Positions 16,890-24,891 of a stretch of 64,000 bases of DNA are shown here, piece after piece (positions within the stretch are counted from its first letter, which is position 1; each line of letters begins with the position of its first letter). A program made the position numbers and the translations under genes. Location: assembly GCA_016706425.1 (NCBI GenBank), contig JADJJR010000001.1:1612001-1676000 (forward strand). Reading direction: 5' to 3'. The notes under the pieces were generated by a model. It was not told where the DNA came from. It saw only the letters and a program-made list of their open reading frames with translations, and did not search any database. Source of the stretch: Elusimicrobiota bacterium (lineage in GTDB: Bacteria; Elusimicrobiota; Elusimicrobia; FEN-1173).

Positions 16890-18242
16890 TCAGGCTGTCT
16901 GGATTTGTTTGAAAGCTGATGTCAATGAACTGCGGTTTTGGTCCGCCCATGTGATGGCGTCACTTTTTTGAGCTGTGGGGACAACAGCTTTTCTTTTGTA
17001 GCCGTCCCTTCGATCTCGCCAAATTTCAAATAGGTTGGGAACTCCCACCATCTTGAGACGCTCCGGGTTGCGATCGGGGAATCGAAGTCCAAGGCGCTCG
17101 AACATACCAATAAATCGGTCTTCAACAAATTTGCTTAACTGTGAAATCTCCTGGCACTCACTGCAACACGCCAGGGATGCCGCCTTACCCTCCGTCTTGT
17201 TGCTGATGCTTGTCGCGCGTGAAATGAGGGAGTCCCTTCGGTCAAATGGTATTTTTTTGGTTTTCCTATTCATGTTTTCCACATTGGTCATTTCTTGAAT
17301 GTCCGCGCGGAATTTCGCCAAGGTTTTTGATCCCGGGAAAATCTGATTTGTTTGAGCTCTAAATCCAACGAACTCAACGCCATCGGAGTTTGTTCGCCTG
17401 ATTTTTGTTTTTGCCTTCGGGTCAGATGAAAGCTCATGCATGTTCAGACCCATCGAAATCAGAAGATCTCGCGCCAGGGTATATGCGCTTTTGGCCCGTT
17501 CCTCTGTTTCAGCAAAGATGATTATGTCGTCAGCGTACCGCAGCATCTCCCAACCAGCATCGGTCATTTTTAGATCGAAGTGGGACAAGTATAGGTTGGC
17601 GAGAAGAGGGGAAAGCGCGCTCCCCTGAGGAATCCCTCTATCGTCATTTTCGAACAGGGCCTTATCATTATCGGCCACCATCGGACCGATATTTGTTTCG
17701 AGGTCTATCGCCTCTTGGAGAAGACTGTCCAGTGAGGAGAGTCTTTGCACTTTAAAGAGGGCCTTCGACAGTCGCTCTTTATCCACCGTTTCAAAATAAC
17801 TTTGGATGTCCGCTTCCAGAACGAAATCGTATCGCATACCCAGTTCTCGGGCGTGTTCAATAGCGCGGAAAACACCGCCCTGGTCTTTATTATGATCCTT
17901 GCTTTTATACGCATAGCTGAATGGTGCGTTCAGGGGGGAAAGTCGTGGCTCAAGAAATATTTGGAGCGCCTTCAATACTATTCGATCTTTAACAGTAGGA
18001 ATTCTCAGGGGGCGAGATGTCCCATCCGCTTTCGGAATCGTAACGCCCTTTAAAGGCTGGAACTTGAAGGTCTCATTTTTAAGGTCTTGGGATAGTGAGC
18101 GCAACTTCGGGCGGAGCTGATCGGCAAAATGCTTGATAGTCTCCCCGTCAATGCCGGGCGCTCGGGAAGAGCGATTTATTCTATACCAGGCGAGTTCAAG
18201 AAAATCTGCCCGGGCGAGCTGTTGGAAGGATGGGATAGCCAT
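16890..18242 (-). CDS. Solitary reverse transcriptase (group II-like / unclassified)
   Basis: 450 aa. RT palm motifs in order: PGIDGETIKHFADQL (RT1), KADGTSRPLRIPTVKDRIVLKAL (RT2), VLEADIQSYFETVD with Asp145 (RT3/A), GIPQGSALSPLLANLYL residues 204-220 (RT4/B), RYADDIIIFAET with YADD 236-239 (RT5/C), VEFVGFRAQ (RT7/E). The C-terminal ~130 residues include CCSECQEISQLSKFVEDRF and match neither a maturase X, HNH, nor integrase domain that I recognise. No intron domain V is visible in the flanks. GC is clearly lower than in the neighbours. Most like group II-lineage or 'unknown group' (DRT-type) RTs; a defence role is possible but unproven. Confidence 0.85.
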   Translation of the reverse strand: MAIPSFQQLARADFLELAWYRINRSSRAPGIDGETIKHFADQLRPKLRSLSQDLKNETFKFQPLKGVTIPKADGTSRPLRIPTVKDRIVLKALQIFLEPRLSPLNAPFSYAYKSKDHNKDQGGVFRAIEHARELGMRYDFVLEADIQSYFETVDKERLSKALFKVQRLSSLDSLLQEAIDLETNIGPMVADNDKALFENDDRGIPQGSALSPLLANLYLSHFDLKMTDAGWEMLRYADDIIIFAETEERAKSAYTLARDLLISMGLNMHELSSDPKAKTKIRRTNSDGVEFVGFRAQTNQIFPGSKTLAKFRADIQEMTNVENMNRKTKKIPFDRRDSLISRATSISNKTEGKAASLACCSECQEISQLSKFVEDRFIGMFERLGLRFPDRNPERLKMVGVPNLFEIWRDRRDGYKRKAVVPTAQKSDAITWADQNRSSLTSAFKQIQTA

Positions 18243-18295
18243 ATGCTTGGAAATTGGGGGGTTGGTTTAAGCACGGCGCCAACTACAGACTTCCT

Positions 18296-18412
18296 CCTGT
18301 TGCCGTTCGCCTGCTTCCTGGCCAGGATTTCTCCCTGCCCGTCTGCAAGCTCCCGGTCGGTCGGCCCATCGTAGGAACCTCCCCGAGCCTTCAGCCATGC
18401 CGCTGGCCCGGA
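18296..18412 (+). repeat. 117-bp repeat, copy A
   Basis: From CCTGTTGCCGTTCGCC to CCGCTGGCCCGGA; identical to 18784-18900. Differences begin at the boundaries and are not concentrated at adenines, which argues against a DGR template/variable pair. Confidence 0.9.
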
Positions 18413-18783
18413 GGGTCCAAACGAGGTGCCCATAGGTTCCGCTGAAACTTCCGGTAACGACTAACGCAAGAAACAGGGCGTGAGCCGCCACCGGAGCCCG
18501 CACGGAAACCGCGAACCCAGCTTCGAATTCCATCTTACCACGGCGCGTTTTTTCGTCAAGGCTCCTCCATGTGCGCGACACAACGGCGATTCGTCTACCG
18601 AGTGGTCAGCGCGACACGACGGGCCGCAGGGTTCACTGCCCGGACGTCGTTTGAAGTGCCCGCCCGTCGGGAAGGTCTTCCCCGCCCGGGCCTGCGCGCC
18701 CCGCCTCGCTTGATTCTCTTCACTAGCCAACAGCACCAACCCCTTGTGCCGGCAGTTGTCAGCTGGTTGAGACTTCGGATGAG

Positions 18784-18900
18784 CCTGTTGCCGTTCGCCT
18801 GCTTCCTGGCCAGGATTTCTCCCTGCCCGTCTGCAAGCTCCCGGTCGGTCGGCCCATCGTAGGAACCTCCCCGAGCCTTCAGCCATGCCGCTGGCCCGGA
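18784..18900 (+). repeat. 117-bp repeat, copy B
   Basis: Identical to copy A at 18296-18412, 488 bases apart, same orientation. Lies about 95 bases inside the right-hand 122-bp direct repeat. Confidence 0.9.
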
Positions 18901-18995
18901 TGATCCCAACGAGGTGGAACGGGTTTATTCTATCATTCCTGACCATAGTGCGCAAAACAACAATAATTAGAAATACTGTTATTGTTATTCATAAC

Positions 18996-19117
18996 GCCGC
19001 CGCCGAAGGCGGACGACGGCCGAGGCCGGGTGGAACCCCGGGCATCCTGGCCGTCCTGGCCAAAAACTTGGAGGCGCATCCTGCGGCAGGATCGAGGGAA
19101 CAGCCGCGACCGGTTTT
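18996..19117 (+). repeat. 122-bp direct repeat, copy 2, flanking the RT cassette
   Basis: Partner of 16718-16839, same orientation. Preceded by AT-rich DNA (TACTGTTATTGTTATTCATAA) that differs strongly from the GC-rich surroundings. Confidence 0.85.
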
Positions 19118-19222
19118 CCAGCTTCGGCGTATTGGTTTTGTTCCCCCCTGTTGAAAGGTTGTAAAATCGTTTGAAGAAATTAGGGACGGTGTCCATCCTG
19201 AATTCTCCGGGGAATTCTTTCT

Positions 19223-20523
19223 ATGGTCCGACGTTCTTGGTCATGGCGGGGGGTCTTGGACGGGTCGAAAGGAGGGTGGCGGCTTGTTCTCCCCCTTGTT
19301 TTCGCCTTCGGTGCCTTGCCTGTCCCCAATGTTCACGGGGCCGACCGGACCCTGATCGGTTATTTCGACACGGGCAAGCGGACGGCTTTGGAGGATTTTG
19401 AAGAAGAAGGGCTGGACGACGAGTACACCTACCGGAATTATCACCTCAAATACAACGACTCCCCCGCCGACAACCTCGAATACGAAGTGAGCACCTTCCA
19501 GAAGTTCCGGGACTACAAAGACACGAACGCGCTGGACAACCGATCCTCGACCTACAAGGGGAAGGCGGCCTATGACTTGGCGGGGGAGAAGAAACAGACC
19601 CGGCAAGTGGGCCTGGAAGTGAAACACCGGGAGAAACGGTTCAACGACACCCCTCGGAATGAGTTTGAGCAAAACAGCGCGTCGTCCTTTTTCACCAAGG
19701 CCGCGAAAGACCTGTATCGGTTGACGGTGGAAGGCGGGATGGATGCCTACCGATACGAACACGCGGAGGAGAAGGACGAAACCACCTGGATCGGACGGAT
19801 CAACGGGAACCGCTATTTCGACGGAAACAGGGTGAATCTCACGTCGTCCTATAGCATCGCCAGGACGGAAAAGGAACGGGCCTTCAAAAAACGAACTAAA
19901 CAGGCCTGGACGGGGAAAGGGGCCTACAAATTCGACAATCCGATGATCAACAAAGCGACGCTTCGGGCGAACGTGGGCCAACGGGACACCAAGGAAGATG
20001 ACGAGTCGGACATTGATTACGATTACCGTTATTGGACCGTCAACGGACAGACCTATCACGACATCGGGGAGAACACGGACACAACCCTCGAATACGAACA
20101 CTTTGAGAAGAATTACCTCTTTTACAACCGGGACCATCGGGGGTATTCGATCCAGAACGAATGGAAGCGGGTCTTCGTGAAAAACGAGAAGGCGCGATGG
20201 TGGGCGTCCGTCCTGGTGGGGCATCGGGAAGCTAAATTCGCGTTGATCTCCGGCAACAACTTAAAAAGGAAACCGTCGAGTTGAAAACGGTCTATTGGCG
20301 GAAAAAGACGTGGACGGCGACGCTCCTGGCCGAGGTCAACACCTACTATTACCGGGATTCTCAAAAGGACAAGAAGCGATACAAGACGACGATGATTTGG
20401 GATAAGGATTTGGCGGAGGGCTTAGAGATTTCCTTGGAAGGGAAATACACCTTCACGGATTACAGGGCCAAGAACAACACGGAGCGGGCGGCCTTCCGGG
20501 TGAGTTTCAGTTACGGGTTTTAA
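19223..20523 (+). pseudogene. Outer-membrane beta-barrel-like protein, frameshifted in an A-run
   Basis: The N-terminus is a basic, hydrophobic signal-type segment (LVLPLVFAFGALPVPNVHGA). Then come ~20 alternating, aromatic-rich strands (YRNYHLKYND, LEYEVSTFQKFRDY, NRYFDGNRVNLTSSYSIA ...), ending FRVSFSYGF with the C-terminal Phe typical of barrel proteins. The first frame stops at 20284 after NNLKRKPSS. One additional A in the run at 20263-20267 restores a continuous sequence NNLKKETVELKTVYWRKKTW into the second frame (to 20523). Either a sequencing error, a mutation, or slippage. No family recognised. Confidence 0.6.
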
Positions 20524-20566
20524 CCGAGGCATTAACGAGGGAACCTTCGGAGCGGAGAACCGGACC

Positions 20567-21001
20567 ATGACGGACAACTTCATCACCTACAAGGGCGGCT
20601 ACAAATACCAACTGAAACGCCCCTATGTCGTTCGCGTTTCCCTTGTCCCCCCCGCCGCGATTCGGACCGACTACGTTTCGCTCGACACCACGGGGGAATT
20701 GAGAATCAAAGAGGGTTACGCCTGGGACGGCCCCTCCGGCCCAACGGTGGACACGCTTTCTTTTATGCGGGGTTCCCTCGTCCATGACGCCCTCTATCAA
20801 TTGATGCGGCTCGGCCACCTGGACCCCGCCGTTGACCGCGTGGCGGCGGACAAGACGCTCCGGGTTCTGTGTCTGGAAGACGGCATGTGGTCGGTATGGG
20901 CTTGGTTAGTTTACTACGGGGTCCGGTGGTTTGCGGACTACGCCGCCGATCCGGCGGAAGAGAAACCTTTAACCTACGCGCCGAAGGGCGCGAAATCGTA
21001 A
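20567..21001 (+). CDS. DUF1353 family protein
   Basis: 144 aa. Family pattern clear: IKEGYAWDGPSGPTVDT, FMRGSLVHDALYQLMRLG, VDRVAADKTLRVLCLEDG, YYGVRWFADYA. DUF1353 is often encoded in phages and integrative elements; its function is not established. First gene of the plus-strand operon leading to the cupin at 21015 (13-base gap, AGGAGGAG ribosome site of the next gene). Confidence 0.8.
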   Translation: MTDNFITYKGGYKYQLKRPYVVRVSLVPPAAIRTDYVSLDTTGELRIKEGYAWDGPSGPTVDTLSFMRGSLVHDALYQLMRLGHLDPAVDRVAADKTLRVLCLEDGMWSVWAWLVYYGVRWFADYAADPAEEKPLTYAPKGAKS

Positions 21002-21014
21002 GGAGGAGACATCT

Positions 21015-21362
21015 ATGGGGCATCCCCCATCCGAAGTAACGGCCAATGAGGCGTTGGGCAAGGCGGTTGTGTTGTCTGATTGGGTGAATTATCAGCAGGG
21101 CTCCGTCGTGAGCCGGGAGATCATTCGGAAAAACACGGGGACGGTCACTGTGTTCGCTTTCGATGAGGGGCAGGGCTTGAGCGAGCATACCGCCCCCTTC
21201 AACGCGTTGGTCCACGTTTTGGACGGCGAGGCGGAGATCACGATTACCGGGAAATCACACGCGGTCAAGGCCGGGGAGATCATCATCCTGCCCGCCGGGC
21301 AGCCCCACGCCCTTAATGCCGTGAAGAGATTTAAGATGATGCTTGTAATGATCCGATCATAG
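21015..21362 (+). CDS. Single-domain cupin protein (paralogue of 7589-7924)
   Basis: 115 aa, strongly similar to the minus-strand cupin: SVVSRE(I/V)(I/L)RK, GTVT.FAF.EGQGLSEHTAPF, GEAEI.I.G, HAVKAGE, LPAG.PHALNAV, MLVMIRS. AAGGAGGAG precedes the ATG. It sits upstream of DUF6448 and a hemerythrin. The same cupin-hemerythrin association appears in the norB operon, hinting at a common stress role. Confidence 0.8.
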   Translation: MGHPPSEVTANEALGKAVVLSDWVNYQQGSVVSREIIRKNTGTVTVFAFDEGQGLSEHTAPFNALVHVLDGEAEITITGKSHAVKAGEIIILPAGQPHALNAVKRFKMMLVMIRS

Positions 21363-21373
21363 GAGGCTGGAAA

Positions 21374-21982
21374 ATGAAACCACATGGATTGTTTGGCTTT
21401 CTTTTGGCGGTTGGCGCCCTGGCCACGCCGCATATTGCCTCAGCCCATTGCGACACGATGAACGGGCCGGTGGTAACGACAGCGAAAGCGGCCTTGGACA
21501 AGGGAGACGTCACCCCCGTGCTTAAATGGGTGAAGAGGGACGACGAAGCGGAAATCCGGCGAGCGTTCAAGGAAACCCTGGCCGTACGGAAGAATGGGCC
21601 GGAGGCCAAAGACTTGGCGGACCGTTTCTTCTTTGAAACGTTGGTGCGAATCCATCGGGCCGGAGAGGGGGCGCCCTTCACCGGTTTGAAATCCGTAGAG
21701 CCAGGTGAGGCGGTAGAGGCGGCGGACAAGGCGCTGGAAACCGGGTCGGTGGATTCCCTGGCGAAAGAAGTCTCCGAGTCGGCGGGGAAGGGCATCCGAG
21801 ATCGTTTTCAAAGGGCGTTGGAGAAGATGAAACACGCCGACGAAAGCGTGGAGGCGGGGCGGGAGTATGTCGAAGCCTACATTGAGTATGTCCATTACGT
21901 TGAACGCCTCCACGGGGACATCCTAAGGTCGGGGGGAGAGCACGAAGGAAATCATGAGGGCGGCGAGATTCACGCCCATTGA
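21374..21982 (+). CDS. Secreted DUF6448 family protein
   Basis: 202 aa with a signal peptide (MKPHGLFGFLLAVGALATPHIASA) giving a mature start HCDTMNGPVV. Characteristic family stretches: AALDKGDVTPVLKWVKRDDE, FKETLAVRKNGPEAKDLADR, FFFETLVRIHRAGEGAPFTG. The C-terminus is His-rich (EHEGNHEGGEIHAH), suggesting metal binding. Predicted periplasmic; function unknown. GGAGG precedes the start, 11 bases after the cupin. Confidence 0.75.
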   Translation: MKPHGLFGFLLAVGALATPHIASAHCDTMNGPVVTTAKAALDKGDVTPVLKWVKRDDEAEIRRAFKETLAVRKNGPEAKDLADRFFFETLVRIHRAGEGAPFTGLKSVEPGEAVEAADKALETGSVDSLAKEVSESAGKGIRDRFQRALEKMKHADESVEAGREYVEAYIEYVHYVERLHGDILRSGGEHEGNHEGGEIHAH

Positions 21983-21998
21983 ACCGATAGGAGGCCTT

Positions 21999-22550
21999 AT
22001 GCCGAAAAACGCGACGGACATTTTAGAAGCCGAACACGTCTTCATCCTCAAAGTGGTGGCCGCGATGGTGGCCATGACCGAGAAACTCGAAAAGGGCGGA
22101 GACGTAAGCCCGGACACCCTGCGCCGGACCGTGGAGTTCTTACGGACCTACGCGGACAAGTTCCACCATGGGAAAGAGGAGGCGCATCTGTTCACGCTTC
22201 TCGAAAAAAAGGGGGTTCCGACAACAGGTTGTCCTCTTGCCGCGCTGATGTTCGAGCACAAGTCGGGGCGGTCGTTGGTCGGAAAGTTCGCTGAGGCTGT
22301 TGAATCCTACGCCAAGGACCCTCAAGCCGGGCGCGTGGGTCTCGCCGCCAGCATGAAACCGCTTGCGACGCTCTATCCAAACCACATTTGGAAGGAGGAC
22401 TATTTGCTGTCGCCCATGACAGGCAAGGTTTTAAATGCGGCGGAACAAAAGATTCTTTTGGAGAAGTTCATTGCGGTGGAGAAGGAGTTGGGTGAGGAAA
22501 CACATCGGGAATGGGAAAGGTTCGCGGAGGAATTGGGAAACATGGTTTGA
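21999..22550 (+). CDS. Hemerythrin-like protein
   Basis: Start at ATG 21999, with TAGGAGG upstream. 183 aa with hemerythrin ligand patterns: EAEHVFILKVV, DKFHHGKEEAHLF, FEHKSGRSL, HIWKEDYLLSPM. Same architecture as the protein at 11530-12114 but without the Cys-rich tail. Could bind O2/NO or protect Fe-S centres. Located between DUF6448 and DUF1232. Confidence 0.85.
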   Translation: MPKNATDILEAEHVFILKVVAAMVAMTEKLEKGGDVSPDTLRRTVEFLRTYADKFHHGKEEAHLFTLLEKKGVPTTGCPLAALMFEHKSGRSLVGKFAEAVESYAKDPQAGRVGLAASMKPLATLYPNHIWKEDYLLSPMTGKVLNAAEQKILLEKFIAVEKELGEETHREWERFAEELGNMV

Positions 22551-22628
22551 GGGCGACACCGAAGGGGAGCCCGAGCGTCGGGACGACGCCGGGCCGAAGC
22601 CCCGAGGGCGAGGTCCACGGTGGAGTCC

Positions 22629-22665
22629 TCCGAGACTCCGAGCGAAGCGAGGAGGCGAGATGCCT
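22629..22665 (+). repeat. 37-bp repeat carrying a ribosome-binding site (copy 1; copy 2 at 22929-22966)
   Basis: TCCGAGACTCC(G/A)AGCG(A/T)AG(C/T)GAGGAGGCGAGATGCCT occurs before DUF1232 and again before the DUF1016N fusion; each includes GGAGG and the ATG. A diverged relative is at ~24148-24178. Upstream of copies 1 and 3 a second motif, CGCCGGGCCGAAGCC(C), is also shared. Confidence 0.7.
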
Positions 22666-22968
22666 TTGGTGGGAAAACGCAAAGGAAGGCTGAAAAATGA
22701 AATCGCGGTCTGGCGGTTGGTATTCAAGGACCCCGCGACACCGAAGATTGCCAAATGGTTTCTTGGTTTGGCGGTGGGATACCTGCTTTCGCCTGTGGAT
22801 TTGATCCCGGATTTCATCCCCGTGTTGGGATATCTGGACGATTTGATCGTGGTCCCGGCGTTGTTCTTTGTCGCGTTCCTGCTGGTGCCAAAGGATGTTA
22901 GGCTCCGGTGTCGGGAGGCGGTGGAAGCTTCCGAGACTCCAAGCGTAGTGAGGAGGCGAGATGCCTAA
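22660..22968 (+). CDS. DUF1232 (YkvA-like) membrane protein
   Basis: 102 aa from ATG 22660. Hydrophobic core KWFLGLAVGYLLSPVDLIP then DFIPVLGYLDDLIVVPALFF is the DUF1232 signature (YLLSPVDLIPD..P..G..DD). Probably one or two membrane segments; function unknown. Its last 36 bases (EASETPSVVRRRDA) and the ribosome site of the next gene lie within a dispersed repeat also present upstream at 22629-22665. Overlaps the next gene by 8 bases. Confidence 0.8.
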   Translation: MPLVGKRKGRLKNEIAVWRLVFKDPATPKIAKWFLGLAVGYLLSPVDLIPDFIPVLGYLDDLIVVPALFFVAFLLVPKDVRLRCREAVEASETPSVVRRRDA

Positions 22969-23791
22969 AGATTCCGTATTGACGACGACGGGATACAACA
23001 AGCTCGTCGATGATTTGAACAAGATCATCAACGAGGGCCGGGCGCGGGTGAAAACCGCCGCGAACATGGAGCTTGTGCGGACCTATTGGGCAGTGGGCCG
23101 CCGGATCGAGGAAGAGGGGTTGACCGAGACCGCCGGGTACGGCGATGCCATCATGGAAAAGTTGGCGGTCGCCCTGAAAACGGACCGCTCCACCCTGGTC
23201 CGGTGCATTCAGTTCTACAACTTTTACCAGAAGGGAGCGCCAGAAAGCTCCATCCCTTGGACGTCGTGGCGTCTCCTCTTGACCGTTGGGAACGAGAAAG
23301 AGCGCGCCTATTACATCGAGAAAGTGGAGAAAGAGCATTGGAGTTACGAAAAGCTCGTGGAGGCGGTCAAAGACGACTCCGCCGTCACCCCGTCGGGTAA
23401 GGGCGGGAAGAAGTTGACCCGCCCGACTGGCGGCCCCTTTACCTACGTCGCCACCATCCTCCGCGTCGTGGACGGCGACACCCTGCTTGTAATGGCCGAT
23501 CTCGGGTTTGAGGTCTGGAAGGAACAGCGGCTCCGGCTGGCCTGTGTGGACACCCCGGCTTTGGGTGAAGACGGCGGGCCGGAGGCCCAAGAGTATGTCC
23601 TGAGCCAACTGGCGAAGGCCAAGAGGGTGGTGATTCGGACGGGGAAGGTGGACGCCCACGGTCGTTATGTGGCGCATGTTTTCTACACCCTGGACCCGGA
23701 GATGGCGCGGGAGAAGGTATTCGAGGAAGGGAATTGGCTGAACCAGGAACTGATAAACCGGGGGTTGGCGAGAGCGGTATCGGGTTTCTGA
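22961..23791 (+). CDS. DUF1016 N-terminal domain fused to a staphylococcal-nuclease-like domain
   Basis: 276 aa. Residues ~1-140 match the DUF1016/YhcG N-terminal domain (YNKLVDDLNKIINEGRARV, VRTYWAVGRRIEEE, LEKLAVAL-like, YNFYQK, SWRLLLTV, YYIEKVEKEHWSYEKL). Residues ~158-276 are SNase-like (ILRVVDGDTLLVM, RLRLACVDTP, GPEAQEYV, DAHGRYVAHVF, LNQELINRGLA). In usual DUF1016 proteins the second half is a PD-(D/E)xK nuclease; here it is replaced. Asp171/173, Arg192 and Arg235 correspond to SNase D19/D21/R35/R87, but the catalytic Glu43 position reads Ala200. So nuclease activity is uncertain. Last gene of the operon, before a strong terminator. Confidence 0.8.
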   Translation: MPKDSVLTTTGYNKLVDDLNKIINEGRARVKTAANMELVRTYWAVGRRIEEEGLTETAGYGDAIMEKLAVALKTDRSTLVRCIQFYNFYQKGAPESSIPWTSWRLLLTVGNEKERAYYIEKVEKEHWSYEKLVEAVKDDSAVTPSGKGGKKLTRPTGGPFTYVATILRVVDGDTLLVMADLGFEVWKEQRLRLACVDTPALGEDGGPEAQEYVLSQLAKAKRVVIRTGKVDAHGRYVAHVFYTLDPEMAREKVFEEGNWLNQELINRGLARAVSGF

Positions 23792-23825
23792 TTTTCGGGC
23801 GGGAGCCCGGAGAAAATCAGAGGTA

Positions 23826-23869
23826 GACGCCGGTGAGGAGAGGGTTTCCCCACCGGCGTCTTGTTTTTT
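23826..23869 (+). terminator. Rho-independent terminator of the 20567-23791 operon
   Basis: Stem GACGCCGGTG ... CACCGGCGTC with a ~14-base loop, followed by TTGTTTTTT. A second hairpin (GATTTTC ... GAAAATC) lies just before it. Confidence 0.8.
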
Positions 23870-24891
23870 GGCCGTCGCGCGGGGTTGGCGCGGACGGCGA
23901 GCCCGTCGCGCCGATGGCGCGAGGGTGAGCTGTCTGGGCGATCCCTGGGGTTGGGGAGCCGTCGTCATGGGCGCGGCCGGGGAGGTTTTCCCCCGGCGAG
24001 AAAGAAGGCCGAGACCCTGGAAGGGTGAGGCCGCAAGACGCGGAGCGTCGAGAGGGTTTCCGCAAGGGCAACCCCGAAGGGCGAGCCCAAGCAGTCTGGA
24101 CGGCGCCGGGCCGAAGCCCGGAGGGCGAGGCCACTGGCGAAGACTTCCGAGAATCCGAGAGGAACGAGGATTCGAGGATAGCCGCCGGGTTGATCTTGAC
24201 CCCGGTGTCCCTGGCGGCCAAGCCGGGCGGCCGACGGTTTTCCGGCTGGCCCTGGCATGGCCACCGTGTAATGGATGGCTTTTCCACCCGCAGACGCGGC
24301 GCTCCGGCGCATGGTTCCCGCGCCCGAGTGCGCCCAAGTGCGTCGAGGACGTTACGCGCAGATTTTGCGCGCGGCCTCTGGCCGGGATTGTCATGGGGTG
24401 GGCACGGGGGAGGGGGGTTGCGCCCCGGTGGGCTGCGCCCCCGCCCCGTGCGCGGCCGTTTTTTGGCCGCGCACCTGGCCGGGCCGTCGGTGACGAAGCG
24501 GAGACGAACGAAAGCGGATGAGATGAACCCAAACCCACCGACGGAACTACGGAGCAAAGCCCGGGGGGAGGGGGCGCGTTTAGACCACCGCAAATAGATC
24601 CGAGCTTGCGATGGCAACCACTTCTGATTTTGTAGTGAAGCGACCCCCCCCTTTGGACGAAATACCCCCCCAGAGTATTTCCCCCCGCCCCGGCGGATTC
24701 CGGCACATGGCTCCGGCGGGTTGCGCCGCACCTTTTGGGAGCTGTGAAGAGAAACCCGCCTGGGAGACGGCACCAAAAACACCGAACAAATAGTGCCTGA
24801 CAGGCACAACTAAACGACCCCTGTCGGGGCGGTTTTCAGCCCCGACACCGATGGCCGGGCCGGGGGGCCGCTTCCACTTTGGGTTTAGGTT
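23870..24891. other. Non-coding, repeat- and hairpin-rich stretch
   Basis: About 1 kb without a convincing gene. Contains relatives of the spacer motifs seen at 22560-22660, the perfect palindrome GTGCCTGACAGGCAC (~24792-24806), and GTCGGGGC-N8-GCCCCGAC (~24824-24847). An ORF at 24611-24793 starts ATGGCAACC but is Pro-rich and unsupported. Sequence changes abruptly into the inverted repeat at 24892. Confidence 0.45.

Larger units (their letters stand above)
18243..18930 (-). ncRNA. Candidate structured non-coding region upstream of the RT
   Basis: No gene on either strand. A 117-bp segment occurs twice (18296-18412 and 18784-18900, same orientation), identical over its length, with CGAGGTG shared after a short diverged stretch. 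Copy A ends 54 bases before the RT start codon. On the RT strand it begins around CCACCTCGTTTGG and contains potential stems (GCCAGCGGCATGGC, CGGGAGCTTGCAGACGGG). RTs of the retron and DRT types often have a template ncRNA immediately upstream, which this arrangement recalls. No RNA evidence. Confidence 0.35.

Noticed and set aside
18296..18900. 117-bp repeat pair near the RT as a DGR template/variable repeat
   Set aside because: The copies are identical without adenine-biased differences, there is no target gene 3' end at either copy, and the RT has QGSALSP rather than the DGR-type SQ motif.
16718..19117. Group II intron
   Set aside because: No maturase or HNH domain recognised, no domain V-like AGC/GAAA hairpin found in the 3' flank, and no GUGYG-type boundary that fits the repeats.
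16718..19117. Integron cassette with attC sites
   Set aside because: The 122-bp repeats lack RYYYAAC/GTTRRRY cores and no tyrosine integrase is present.
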